A stretch of 64,000 nucleotides of DNA from Streptomyces sp. CG1 (GTDB lineage: Bacteria; Actinomycetota; Actinomycetes; Streptomycetales; Streptomycetaceae). The notes beneath the pieces are model-generated. The model was not told where the DNA came from. It did no database searches and saw nothing but the letters and a program-made list of their open reading frames with translations. Location: the NCBI RefSeq assembly GCF_041080625.1, contig NZ_CP163518.1, positions 5,332,001-5,396,000 of the forward strand, written 5' to 3'. A program made the translations under genes and the position numbers. Below are positions 42,011 through 50,487 of this stretch, piece by piece; within the stretch, counting starts at the first letter, position 1, and each line of letters starts with the position of its first letter.

Positions 42011-42559
42011 CTAATTCTGGTGGGACTGGTAGTGCGCGACGGCGTCGGAGGTGCGGCCGGCGCCGTAGACACGGAGGAACTCCGCAAGTTCCGGATGGGT
42101 CGGGGCGAGGCTGTCCGCGGCGTCGATGATGTCGCCCGCGGCGGCCACCGAGCGCAGCAGCGACTGGATTTCGCGGACCACCCGCTTGACCGTCGGCGCG
42201 CCCGAACCGCTCGTGGTCTGGGTCGTGTTGCTGAGCACGGAGCCCCCCTGCGACTTCTTGATCTCGTCCATGCGCTGGGTCGCCTCGGCGGCGCTCACGC
42301 TGCCGTCCGCGACCTGGGCCGCCAGCTCCTGCAGCAGCTGCACCCGCTGGACCACGGCGGGATTGCCGATCTTCGCGCGCTGGCCGCTCATCAGCTGCGA
42401 GAGCATCGGAGCGGACAGCCCCAGGACCGCCGCGAGACGAGCCTGATTCAGCCCGAGATCTTCGATGAGCTTACGGAAGAGCGCCCCCAGCGGCTCTCCG
42501 TACCAGTTCCGCTGCAGCTCCCGCGCTCTCGCGGTGGCTTCCTGCTGTGCGGCGTCCAT
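42011..42559 (-). CDS. XRE-type helix-turn-helix DNA-binding protein
   Basis: A 182-residue regulator. The N-terminal helix-turn-helix (LGLNQARLAAVLGLSAPMLSQLMSGQ, about residues 35-60) is of the Cro/CI type. The C-terminal half is a helical domain that may mediate oligomerisation. It is transcribed towards the kinase gene with a 240-bp gap, so the two may form a unit. The target is unknown. Confidence 0.85.
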   Translation of the reverse strand: MDAAQQEATARARELQRNWYGEPLGALFRKLIEDLGLNQARLAAVLGLSAPMLSQLMSGQRAKIGNPAVVQRVQLLQELAAQVADGSVSAAEATQRMDEIKKSQGGSVLSNTTQTTSGSGAPTVKRVVREIQSLLRSVAAAGDIIDAADSLAPTHPELAEFLRVYGAGRTSDAVAHYQSHQN

Positions 42560-42741
42560 TGCGTCTCCCCATCGCTTCCCCTGAAAACCGCGGTTCGCTG
42601 TAGCGAACCACGTCGAGCATCTTACGGAGAGTGGTCATCTGCGGGGACCCCCAATCTTTTTGCGGAACACCGGGGGTGACCCGGTACTCTGGTCTGCGGC
42701 ACCCGCCGGAACGCGACATCTCCGGCAGGTCGCTGCTTCCC

Positions 42742-42814
42742 GGGGCCTTAGCTCAGTTGGTAGAGCGCCGTCTTTGCATGGCGGATGTCAGGGGTTCGAC
42801 TCCCCTAGGCTCCA
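42742..42814 (+). tRNA. tRNA-Ala (TGC)
   Basis: A 73-base cloverleaf: acceptor GGGGCCT/AGGCTCC, D-arm TAGCTCAGTTGGTAGAGC, anticodon stem CCGTC/GGCGG with loop TTTGCAT (anticodon TGC), T-arm AGGGGTTCGACTCCCCT. CCA is not encoded. In Streptomyces this gene usually lies close behind tRNA-Ile; here 12 kb separates them. The biosynthetic cluster begins just downstream. Confidence 0.97.
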
Positions 42815-43475
42815 CTCGGAAATGCCCTCTGACCTGCGGAAACGTGGTTTCAGGGGGTATTTTTGTGCCCATCATGTGCCCACTGGTGGACGTATCCGTG
42901 TCCATTGGGAGTGCGGAGGCCCTTGATCCTCAAGGGTTTCACGTGATCTTGTCTCCCCTGTGGAGCCCCTAGGTTCCGGTGGCCTGTGGGGGCTGAGGTC
43001 GGGACGCGGTTGCGGTGACGCTCTTCCTGAGTCAGCCCTATCCGCCTCGTACATGCCACGCATGCCACGCGGCTCCTGCCCCAGTGCTGCTCGTCGTAGT
43101 GCGCGTAGTCGGCGAAAGCCACCACGAGCAGCGTCCACAGCGCTGCTGTGCAGCGCGCGCACGGCGGCAGATGCGCGGCAGATCCGCGAAGCCGGCGAGG
43201 GCGGAACTGCCGCTGCGGGACGCGAGGAGCGACAGACCGATGAGATGGGCGGCGTCGGAGATCAGGCCGAAGGCGAAGGGGGTGACGGGGCGACGGCGGA
43301 GCCCGGGCGCCGGCGGCGGTCGGCGCCCGCTATGAGGCGGAAGCCCGCGGTGTGGGCTTCCCAAGGCAGCTCTGCGAGAAGGGCCAGGTCAGACCGCGTT
43401 TTGATCTGGCGTTCTCATTTCTCCATGGAGCTCTCGGGTGCCAAGCAGGGAGTCTTGTTGGTTCCCGCCGGGCCG
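42815..43475. other. Gene-poor junction between tRNA-Ala and the biosynthetic cluster
   Basis: About 660 bp with only fragmentary open frames. Directly after the tRNA there is a tandem TGTGCCCA (around 42863-42881), and at 42966-42977 a 12-base near-copy (11 of 12 matches) of the tRNA 3' end CCCCTAGGCTCC. A leftward fragment around 43150-43300 encodes a hydrophobic stretch (FAFGLISDAAHLIGLSLLA). This reads as the worn remains of an element once integrated at the tRNA, but no integrase can be recognised. Confidence 0.4.
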
Positions 43476-44252
43476 TCACGGGTGCATGCGGAGCCGTACC
43501 TCGGCGCAGTCGCAGTCCGTGACTGCGACTGCGCCCTGCCACCCGTCGGGCAGCGCAAGTTCGGCCACCTGCCAGTGCTTCCTGTCCGCGGTCACGGCAA
43601 TGGGCCCTTCCAGCAACGGACGGACCTCGACCGCTTTGAGGTCGGTCGCAATGCCTGTCCCGACGCCCTTGAGCACGGCTTCTTTCCGGGTCCAGCCGCG
43701 CAGAAAGCTTCGGAGCCGCTCGGGGCCCTCCGGCAGCGCGCACACCCTGTCGGCCTCGGCGGGCGAGAACGCCCTTCTGGCCAGGTCTTCGACCGGCATC
43801 CGGCGGACGCGTTCCACATCCACTCCCGTCGGTCTGTCCGCGACCGCGAGTAGGCCGAGCCCCGAGCTGTGACTGATGCTGATCCAGCTGTCGTTCGCCG
43901 GCTCCGTGATCCTGGGCGGCCCGTGGTCCGGGTGCCCGCACCCCGGACAGGCGTGCCGCCCGAACCGGATCCGTCCCGGCTGTGTGTCCAGCAGCGGGGC
44001 GAGGATACGGCGGATGACGGCCCTGCAACTGACGAACTCCGCGGCGTGTTCGGGATGTCCCATCTGTGCCAAGCGGTCGCGCTCGGTGCTGTCCAGGAGG
44101 ACCAGATCGTCTGGGGTGACCGTCTCCTTCGTGCGCCACCACCACACGTCAACGGTTCCGGTGCCGGCGGTCTGAGCTTCGGGCTCCGTGCTCCGCCTGG
44201 CCAGGTGGCGCACCCTTGCTCCCGTCTCAGGAGGCGCGGAGTGCGGCATCAT
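43476..44252 (-). CDS. Sfp-type 4'-phosphopantetheinyl transferase
   Basis: A 258-residue enzyme that would convert the cluster's carrier proteins to holo form using coenzyme A. The conserved elements WISISHSSGLGLLAVAD, the Mg-binding GVDVERVRR and the WTRKEAVLKGVGTG signature are present in order, so it belongs to the Sfp/Gsp branch used by secondary metabolism rather than the short AcpS branch. It is the last gene of the leftward operon. Four cysteines in the middle (ACPGCGHPDHG) form an unusual insertion that could bind zinc. Confidence 0.93.
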   Translation of the reverse strand: MMPHSAPPETGARVRHLARRSTEPEAQTAGTGTVDVWWWRTKETVTPDDLVLLDSTERDRLAQMGHPEHAAEFVSCRAVIRRILAPLLDTQPGRIRFGRHACPGCGHPDHGPPRITEPANDSWISISHSSGLGLLAVADRPTGVDVERVRRMPVEDLARRAFSPAEADRVCALPEGPERLRSFLRGWTRKEAVLKGVGTGIATDLKAVEVRPLLEGPIAVTADRKHWQVAELALPDGWQGAVAVTDCDCAEVRLRMHP

Positions 44253-44297
44253 GGTCGTTTTCTCCCTGTCGGTCGTGCGGCCAGGCGTCCAGCACGT

Positions 44298-44975
44298 TCA
44301 GCCGCAGCCGCCCGCATGGCCTTGGTCGAGCATCGGGGTCGGGGACGCGGCTGCGTCGCCTCGGCGAGCCCGGGCCAGGTCGACGAAGGCCGCGAGTCGG
44401 TCCACTCCCCAGAACTTCTCGAATCCATCGATGAAGTAGGGGACTCCGAACACTCCGTCGCGGTGGATCAGTTCGAGATGGCGGATGCCGTCAGCGCGCA
44501 GGGCCGGGTCGGTGCCCGCGGTGGCGAGTGCCTCGGGGTCGATCCCGAGGTTCCGGCCGATGTCGGCCATGACCTCGCGGTCCGAGATGTTCCTGCCCTG
44601 CTCCCAGCGAGCCCGGTACACGGCGTCGATGAACACCCGCCCCCTGCCGTGCCGTTCAGCCACCAGATACGCCAGGTGGGCCACCTCCCACACGGGTTCC
44701 TTGTCCTGCGGCCAGACCATGTCGAGGCCGCGCTCCCGGGTCAGGCGGCGCACGTCCTGCAGGATGTACAGATGCTTCTCCCGGGACATCGGGACGTAGG
44801 GAAGTGTGATGCCCCGCTGGGCGAGTTCCTGGGTGGCGGCCGTGTCGGGCTCCCAGAACGGCAGCCAGTCGATCTCCTCGGCGACATCGGGATAGCGCTC
44901 CAGCAGGTCCCGGTACGCGATCCAGGAGTAGGGGCTGCGGAACGAGAAGTACCAGCGGGGCCCGCGACGGGCCAT
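44298..44975 (-). CDS. DsbA-like 2-hydroxychromene-2-carboxylate isomerase/kappa-GST family protein
   Basis: A 225-residue protein of the thioredoxin-fold DsbA superfamily. The start WYFSFRSPYSWIAYRDLL carries Ser where DsbA has CxxC, as in HCCA isomerase and kappa glutathione transferases, and the C-terminal FGVPYFIDGFEKFWGVDRLAAF matches the family's substrate and cis-Pro region. Members catalyse glutathione-dependent cis-trans or ring isomerisation. In a polyene-type cluster the natural inference is isomerisation of chain double bonds, but Streptomyces lacks glutathione and the thiol cofactor, if any, is unknown. Confidence 0.85.
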   Translation of the reverse strand: MARRGPRWYFSFRSPYSWIAYRDLLERYPDVAEEIDWLPFWEPDTAATQELAQRGITLPYVPMSREKHLYILQDVRRLTRERGLDMVWPQDKEPVWEVAHLAYLVAERHGRGRVFIDAVYRARWEQGRNISDREVMADIGRNLGIDPEALATAGTDPALRADGIRHLELIHRDGVFGVPYFIDGFEKFWGVDRLAAFVDLARARRGDAAASPTPMLDQGHAGGCG

Positions 44976-45014
44976 GAGGACCTCCAGGGTAGTGCGTGCA
45001 GGGGAAACGCGCCG

Positions 45015-46118
45015 TCAGCGAAGTCGCAGCAGGGCGCAGCCGACCGACCCGGTTCGATCCACCGCGGTGACCAGGCCGATCCGGCCCGCCGTCTCGGTCG
45101 CGTGCGTCTCGGCGTGAGCGAGAAGGGCAGCCAGCTGGAAACCGGCGGCCGCCGCACCGGTGTCGCCGATCAGCTCGTGGGGCGTGAGGCGGACGGCGCT
45201 GTGCGCGCCCAGGGTCTCGTCGAGGGCGGCCCGTTCGTCCGCTCCGGCCGGGTTGGTGCTGCCGGAGGTTGCGACCACGGTCACCTCGTCGGCGCTCACC
45301 TCGGCCTGCGCGAGGGCCCGGCGCAGGCAGGAGGCGAGTGCGGGGCGTACGTTGCCTCCGAGCGCGACGCCCAGTTCGACGGCGAGGATCTCGGCGAGCA
45401 CCGGCTGGTCGTCACCCCGGGCGGGCTCGATGAGCAGCATGGCGCTGCCCTCGCCGAGCGGTGGCGCGGGTTCGGTGTCCGGGTCGGCACTGTGGTGCTC
45501 GAGCCAGGCGCGGGCCGGCGAGAATTCCTCCGCGCAGCCGCACAGGACGCTGTCGGCGTGGCCCGAAGTGAGGAGCCGACGGGCGTAGTTGAGGGCGTGC
45601 AGGCCGGCGCTGCGGCCGCCGGCGATGGTGGTGTTGGGCCCCTTGAGCTGGTACCAGATGGCGCTCTGGCCGCTCGCGCAGTTCATCACGGTGTTGGGGA
45701 ACTGCGCCGGATCCACGAAGTACGGCTGCTCGCCGGTGAGCGAGTCGCGGGTGAAGTCCATCATGGACTGCGCGCTGCCAGTGGTGGTGCCGAGGGCGAA
45801 GGCCGCGCCCTCGCCCGTGCCGACCCGCTGGTTGCGGTCGCTCTCGCCGAGCAGGGCGCCGACCGCGGTCACGGTGAGACCGGTGACCCGGTCCATGGAG
45901 CGAGTCCCCTTGCGGCCGAGCACCTTGCGGGTGTCGAAGCCGGGCACCAGACAGGCGTCGGGCCTGGGCATGTCGGCATAGTCGGGGCCGACAGGCGCGA
46001 GCGTGGTGCGGCGGTCCCGCATGCCCGAGGCGAACGCGGCCCGGCCGATGCCGAAGGGCGAGACGGCGGACCATGCGGTGATGATCAGAGGGTGTGCAGC
46101 CGTTGAGGTAGCAGTCAT
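45015..46118 (-). CDS. Ketosynthase-fold protein lacking all catalytic residues (chain-length-factor-like)
   Basis: A 367-residue thiolase-fold protein of the beta-ketoacyl synthase family. At the nucleophile position (GPNTTIAGGRSAGLHAL) Cys is replaced by Arg, the HGTGT histidine position reads TSGSTNPAG, and the K..GH element reads ELIGDTG, so none of the three active-site residues survives. It should act as a structural partner, like a chain length factor, rather than as a condensing enzyme. It overlaps the hydrolase stop by 4 bp. No KS gene is directly adjacent, so its partner is uncertain. Confidence 0.85.
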   Translation of the reverse strand: MTATSTAAHPLIITAWSAVSPFGIGRAAFASGMRDRRTTLAPVGPDYADMPRPDACLVPGFDTRKVLGRKGTRSMDRVTGLTVTAVGALLGESDRNQRVGTGEGAAFALGTTTGSAQSMMDFTRDSLTGEQPYFVDPAQFPNTVMNCASGQSAIWYQLKGPNTTIAGGRSAGLHALNYARRLLTSGHADSVLCGCAEEFSPARAWLEHHSADPDTEPAPPLGEGSAMLLIEPARGDDQPVLAEILAVELGVALGGNVRPALASCLRRALAQAEVSADEVTVVATSGSTNPAGADERAALDETLGAHSAVRLTPHELIGDTGAAAAGFQLAALLAHAETHATETAGRIGLVTAVDRTGSVGCALLRLR

Positions 46119-46993
46119 TCTCGTCGCGTTTCTGTGCTGAGGGGCCCCGCGGGGCGGGGCCTGGTGCCGAGGGCTTCTCGGGGCACCAGGACCGAGTCGA
46201 AGAAGGCCTGGAGCTCTGCGCCGAACAGCTCCGGCTCGTCCACCATCGGGAAGTGACCGCTGTCGGCGAGGACGCGGAGACGGGCGTCGGGCAGCGCCCC
46301 GGCAAGCGCGGTGGCGTTGTCCGGTGGTGCGGCGAAGTCCCGCGCGCCGCCGATCACCAGACACGGTGCGGTGATCCGGGCGGTCTGCAGATCCGGCGTC
46401 CGCAGGTACAGGTCGAAGAAGCGGACCCATCCGGCGGGCCCGATCCACTCCCTGACCCGCTCCGCCATGGCGATCTCGGTTTCGGGGGAGATGCGGGCCC
46501 GGGACTGGACGTGGATGCCCTCGCGCAGGATCAGATGGAAGTCGTTGAGGTAGTAGCTGATGGTGGCCCAGTCGAAGGCGTCGGGACGCGCCCGGTAGAA
46601 CGGGGCGACCAGGACCAGGGCCCGGACACCGAAGCGGGCGAAGGGGTCTTCGGCCGCACGGGACGCCTGGTCGAGCAGTTCCAGCAGGACGTTGGAGGTC
46701 ATCGAGTGGGCGACGACCACGTCGGGGCCGCCAGGCACGGCGAGCAGCGCCTGCTCCACCCAGCCGCCCAGGTCGGGGTCGCGCCCCCAGTCTGCCAACC
46801 CCTGTCCACGCCAGGGCAGTCGGCCGAGCCAGATCTCCCGGCCAGGACCGAGGACGTCCGCGGCCCGCTGCCACATCGTGTCGTTCCCGGCGAGCCCGTG
46901 CAGGAACAGGACCTTGGGGGCGCCGGGCGCCGCGGCACCGTGGCGCCGCACCTCGACCGGGGTCGCGGGCCCGTCGTGCCGGGGACGCAGCAC
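46115..46993 (-). CDS. Alpha/beta hydrolase
   Basis: A 292-residue enzyme with the oxyanion region LFLHGLAGNDTMW near the N-terminus, the nucleophile elbow AHSMTS with Ser (about residue 100), an acid in GGARDFAAPP and the catalytic His in ADSGHFPMVDEP. The order and spacing are those of the fold. It could be a type II thioesterase, a lactonase/esterase or a release enzyme for the polyketide. I placed the start at GTG 46993, 1 bp beyond the previous stop, since upstream codons belong to the preceding gene. Confidence 0.85.
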   Translation of the reverse strand: MLRPRHDGPATPVEVRRHGAAAPGAPKVLFLHGLAGNDTMWQRAADVLGPGREIWLGRLPWRGQGLADWGRDPDLGGWVEQALLAVPGGPDVVVAHSMTSNVLLELLDQASRAAEDPFARFGVRALVLVAPFYRARPDAFDWATISYYLNDFHLILREGIHVQSRARISPETEIAMAERVREWIGPAGWVRFFDLYLRTPDLQTARITAPCLVIGGARDFAAPPDNATALAGALPDARLRVLADSGHFPMVDEPELFGAELQAFFDSVLVPREALGTRPRPAGPLSTETRRE

Positions 46994-46994
46994 C

Positions 46995-47954
46995 TCAGGT
47001 CCCCTGCGGGGCCAGCAGGGCCACCCCGGCGGCCGGTTCCGCCACGTCCGCACCGGCGACCGCGTACACCAGGCCCTTGCCGCCGTCGGCGAACCACGCG
47101 GTTGCGGCGACGGCTTGGAGCACCCCGAGCGCACCCGAGGCACGGGCGGGTCCGAAGCCGTCCCGGGGGACGCCGGGCAGCAGGTCGTCGGGGAGGGGGC
47201 CGGAGCCGGTCTGCGGAGTCTGCCAGCGGGCCGGCTCCATGCCGGGGTCCAGTGCGCGGAGCCGCTCGATGCAGGACCGGACATCGTCGGCTTGGCGATA
47301 GCCCCGGTAGACGGCGCGGGCCCGGGCGGAGCGCTGCTGGGCGGCCTCCGCCCGCTCCAGGACGACTGCCGCGCCGCCGTCCACCACGGCACGGTCGTCG
47401 CCGAACAGTCGGCGTACCGTGTCGTTGTCCGGCTCGACACCGAGGACCAGGACCCGGTCCACCCGGCCTGCAGTGATCATGGTCGCGGCCCAGTGCAGGG
47501 CGTCCAGACCCGAGGTGGCGCCGTTGCACACCATCAGATTGGGACCGCGCAGGCCGAACCGGATCGCCACGGAAGAGGCGATGACGTTGCTCGAGGCGTT
47601 CGGCAGGTCCATCGGTGAGGTGCCGGACACCGTCTCGGCATGGATGGTGTCCAGGGCCCGGGTGACGGTGTCCAGGTTGCCGAGGTTGGAGCTCGCGACC
47701 ACCCCGACGCTCTCGGCCGGTACGGTCAGCCCGTCCGCGTCGAGCAGCCCGGTGTCCTGCAGCGTCTTCGCGGCGATGGCGTACGCCAGCTGCGTGGCCC
47801 GGTCCTTGTAGCGCAGGCCCTTCTTGCCGACCGTCTGCTCGGGCGCGACGGGTTCCGAGCCCGGGGCGGGGCCTGCGGCCAGGGCCGTCGGCGTATCGGC
47901 GCCGGGGACGAGGACGCCGACCCCGGAGATCACGATCTGCGAGGACTGGCTCAT
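46995..47954 (-). CDS. Short ketosynthase-like protein (chain-length-factor-like)
   Basis: A 319-residue ketosynthase homologue about 60-100 residues shorter than active enzymes. By alignment to GPNYAIxTACA-type sequences, its GPNLMVCNGATSGLDAL places Ala at the nucleophile position, with a Cys three residues earlier. No HGTGT or K..GH element can be found because that region is missing. It overlaps the complete KS gene upstream by 4 bp (47951-47954), so the two probably form a KS/CLF heterodimer. If the shifted Cys were used it would be a new arrangement, which I consider unlikely. Confidence 0.85.
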   Translation of the reverse strand: MSQSSQIVISGVGVLVPGADTPTALAAGPAPGSEPVAPEQTVGKKGLRYKDRATQLAYAIAAKTLQDTGLLDADGLTVPAESVGVVASSNLGNLDTVTRALDTIHAETVSGTSPMDLPNASSNVIASSVAIRFGLRGPNLMVCNGATSGLDALHWAATMITAGRVDRVLVLGVEPDNDTVRRLFGDDRAVVDGGAAVVLERAEAAQQRSARARAVYRGYRQADDVRSCIERLRALDPGMEPARWQTPQTGSGPLPDDLLPGVPRDGFGPARASGALGVLQAVAATAWFADGGKGLVYAVAGADVAEPAAGVALLAPQGT

Positions 47955-49090
47955 CGTCCCGCCTCCACGATCGCGACGGCGTTGATCCCGCCGAAGCCGA
48001 AGGCGTTCAACTGCATCAGGGTCATCTCCTCGTTGTGCGGCGCGCCGGTGACGAATCGGAAACCGGCCGCCTCGTCCACCGGGTCATCCAGGCCCACCGT
48101 GGGCGGCACCCGGCTCTCGGCCAGGGCGCGCAGGCCCACCACCAGGTTCAGCAGACCGGAGCCGCCGGAGGTGTGCCCGGTCATCGACTTGACAGCGGTC
48201 ATCAGCGGGCGGGCGCGGTCCGCGCCGAGCACTTCGGCGAGGGCGACCGCCTCGGCCTCGTCGTTGAGCAGGGTGCCGGTGCCGTGCAGCATCACCAGAT
48301 CCAGATCAGCCGGGGTGACCTGGGCCATCCGGTGTGCCTCGCGCATCGCCACAGCGATTCCCTCCGGGGATGGCGCTGTGGCGTGGTACGCGTCGCAGTT
48401 CACGGCGACGCCGCGCAGCCGCCCGTGCACCTGCTCGCCGAAGCCGTCGCGGCGAAGTACGACCGCGGCGGCGCCGTCGCCCATCAGGACACCGGTGCGG
48501 TTGCGGTCGAAGGGCCGTACCCGGTCCGGGGCCTGCGGATGGACGCGTTCCAGCAGCCCGTGCATGCTCTCCGTCAGGACATCGACGCCGGCGACGATCA
48601 CCGCGTCCGGGGCGTCCTCCTGAGCTAGCAGGTCGGAGCCCATGGCGAGCGCGTACAGGGAGGCGGAGCAGGCGTTGGAGAAGGTGTGGGCCTGCACGGC
48701 GCCGAAGCGTTCACGCAGCACCGGGCCGAAGTCCAGGTCCTTTTCCGTCAGTTGGTGCTCGCCGCGCCACCACAGCTCCAGGGAGCGCAGTTCGCGCAGG
48801 CCGGTGCCGACCAGGACAGGGACACCGCTCAGGTCCTCGCCGAGCCCGGCCCCCTTGGCCGCCTGGGCGACGGCGTCGAGCAGCAGGGCGCTCGCCCGGC
48901 CCGGGACGTCCTGGCCCTCGGCCGGGCGGTTGTCCACCTCGTAGGCGTGCCGGGCCCGGAAGTTGGCGCGGTCGAAGCCGCGCAGCGGGGCGTGCCCGGT
49001 CTTTCCCGCGCACAGGTTCTCAAACAGCTCGTCGACGTCCCGGCCGATACTCGCCACGGCCCCGATGCCGGTGATGGCCTGGTTCAGCAC
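47951..49090 (-). CDS. Beta-ketoacyl-ACP synthase (ketosynthase alpha)
   Basis: A 379-residue type II condensing enzyme. The nucleophile is in FSNACSASLYAL (about residue 140), the first His in LHGTGTLLND and the second in VKSMTGHTSG, so the full Cys-His-His set is present. It extends ACP-bound chains by decarboxylative condensation. It overlaps the following short partner by 4 bp and the preceding KS by 7 bp (stop at 49084), giving a run of translationally coupled genes. Confidence 0.93.
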   Translation of the reverse strand: MLNQAITGIGAVASIGRDVDELFENLCAGKTGHAPLRGFDRANFRARHAYEVDNRPAEGQDVPGRASALLLDAVAQAAKGAGLGEDLSGVPVLVGTGLRELRSLELWWRGEHQLTEKDLDFGPVLRERFGAVQAHTFSNACSASLYALAMGSDLLAQEDAPDAVIVAGVDVLTESMHGLLERVHPQAPDRVRPFDRNRTGVLMGDGAAAVVLRRDGFGEQVHGRLRGVAVNCDAYHATAPSPEGIAVAMREAHRMAQVTPADLDLVMLHGTGTLLNDEAEAVALAEVLGADRARPLMTAVKSMTGHTSGGSGLLNLVVGLRALAESRVPPTVGLDDPVDEAAGFRFVTGAPHNEEMTLMQLNAFGFGGINAVAIVEAGR

Positions 49091-50415
49091 AGCGCCTTCT
49101 CCTTGTCTTCCGCGCCGGACGCGGCGTATTCCGTGTCGGATGCGGCGGCCGTGTCAGCTGCGTCGTACCTGCCGAAGAGGACCACCGCGTTGTTGCCGCC
49201 GAAGGCCAGCCCGTTGTTCTGCACGACCTTGAGGTCGGCGTCGATGGCCTCGTTCGGCACACAGTCGACGTCGCACTCCGGGTCCGGCGTGACGTGATTG
49301 ATGGTCGGCGGCGCGAAACGGTTGTCGATGGCCAGCGCGCAGCCGATGGCGCCGAGCGCGCTCGCCGCGCCCATGCTGTGCCCGAGCATCGACTTCATGG
49401 ACACGGTGCGCGGCGGCCGGCCGCCGAACACCTGGCGGATCGCGCCGACCTCGGTGACGTCGTTGGCCTTGGTGCCGGTGCCGTGCGCGGAGATCAGGTC
49501 CACCTGCTCCGGGGTGATCCCCGAGTTCTCCAGAGCCCGCTCCATGCACCGGGCGACGCTCGCCTGGTTCGGCGCGACCTGGTGGTAGGCGTCGCAGTTG
49601 AGGCCGTAGCCGAGGACTTCGGCGTAGATGTGGGCACCACGGGCGAGCGCCGACTCCAGGCGTTCCAGGACGAGCACGCCCGCGCCCTCGCCGGTCAGGA
49701 TGCCCTGACGGTCGACGTCGAAGGGCTGACAGCGGTCGGGGGCGATGGTGCCGAGCCGGTAGAAGCCGGTGAAGGTCTTGCGGCACATCGCATCCGCGCC
49801 GCCGCAGAACGCGAACTCCGCCTCGCCCGAGCTGACTGCGTCGTAGCCGTAGCCGATGGCGTAGTTACCGGCTGCACAGGCGGTCGGTACGGTCACCGCC
49901 TCGACGTCGGACAGACCGAGCTCCTGGGCGATGGCGACCGACAGGTGCCCGGCGGGAACCCGCCGGGCCGCGGCCGGGTCCATCTTCTCGGCGCCCAGGG
50001 TGATCTCGGTCTCGACCAGCTGGTCGAGGTCATAGGACTCCCCATCGGTGGTGCCGATGGATATCAGGCCACGCCGCTCGCGCAGGGCGGCGGGATCGAG
50101 GCCGGAGTCCTCCACAGCCATACGAGCCGCGGCCACCGAGAACTGCGCAGCCCGCCCGAGCTGGTCGAGCTGGAGGTTGGTGATCCACCGGCCCGGGTCG
50201 AACCGGGTGACCTCGCACCCGGTCGAGTGGGAGTATCCGCTGGTTTCGAACACCGAGATGGGCCGCGCCCCGCTGCGCCCCGCACGGAGTCCGGCGAGGA
50301 ACTCCGTCGCGCCCAGGCCGATGCTGGACACCACCCCCAAGCCGGTGAGCACGACCCGGTGGCCGCTGCCCTTCGCCGCTCCCTTGGCCGGCTCGAAGAC
50401 TTGCTGTGCTGACAT
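49084..50415 (-). CDS. Beta-ketoacyl-ACP synthase, FabF-like
   Basis: A 443-residue condensing enzyme with all three active-site residues: Cys in VPTACAAGNYAIG, His in SAHGTGTKAND and Lys/His in MKSMLGHSMGAASA. It is the KS of the cluster closest to primary FabF in length and motif wording. It could start chains or extend them without a CLF. An ACP gene lies 72 bp upstream and the next KS overlaps its end. Confidence 0.93.
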   Translation of the reverse strand: MSAQQVFEPAKGAAKGSGHRVVLTGLGVVSSIGLGATEFLAGLRAGRSGARPISVFETSGYSHSTGCEVTRFDPGRWITNLQLDQLGRAAQFSVAAARMAVEDSGLDPAALRERRGLISIGTTDGESYDLDQLVETEITLGAEKMDPAAARRVPAGHLSVAIAQELGLSDVEAVTVPTACAAGNYAIGYGYDAVSSGEAEFAFCGGADAMCRKTFTGFYRLGTIAPDRCQPFDVDRQGILTGEGAGVLVLERLESALARGAHIYAEVLGYGLNCDAYHQVAPNQASVARCMERALENSGITPEQVDLISAHGTGTKANDVTEVGAIRQVFGGRPPRTVSMKSMLGHSMGAASALGAIGCALAIDNRFAPPTINHVTPDPECDVDCVPNEAIDADLKVVQNNGLAFGGNNAVVLFGRYDAADTAAASDTEYAASGAEDKEKALC

Positions 50416-50487
50416 GCCACCCTTCCGATCCGGTGTGATCCGACTGCGCCGACTCCTGGGGCGCCCGCGTGCGGGCGCCGGGCGCGA

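Noticed and set aside
42937..42950. parS-like GTTTCACGTGATCT downstream of tRNA-Ala
   Set aside because: Eleven bases match but the final three differ and the palindrome is broken, so ParB binding is unlikely.
43038..43364. Leftward open frame with a hydrophobic stretch in the tRNA-Ala junction
   Set aside because: No ribosome binding site, unlike composition at both ends and no family match; kept only as part of the degraded-junction description.
43869..46106. Rightward 745-codon open frame across the isomerase and KS-like genes
   Set aside because: Shadow frame; the leftward genes in the same place have clear family motifs and coupled starts.
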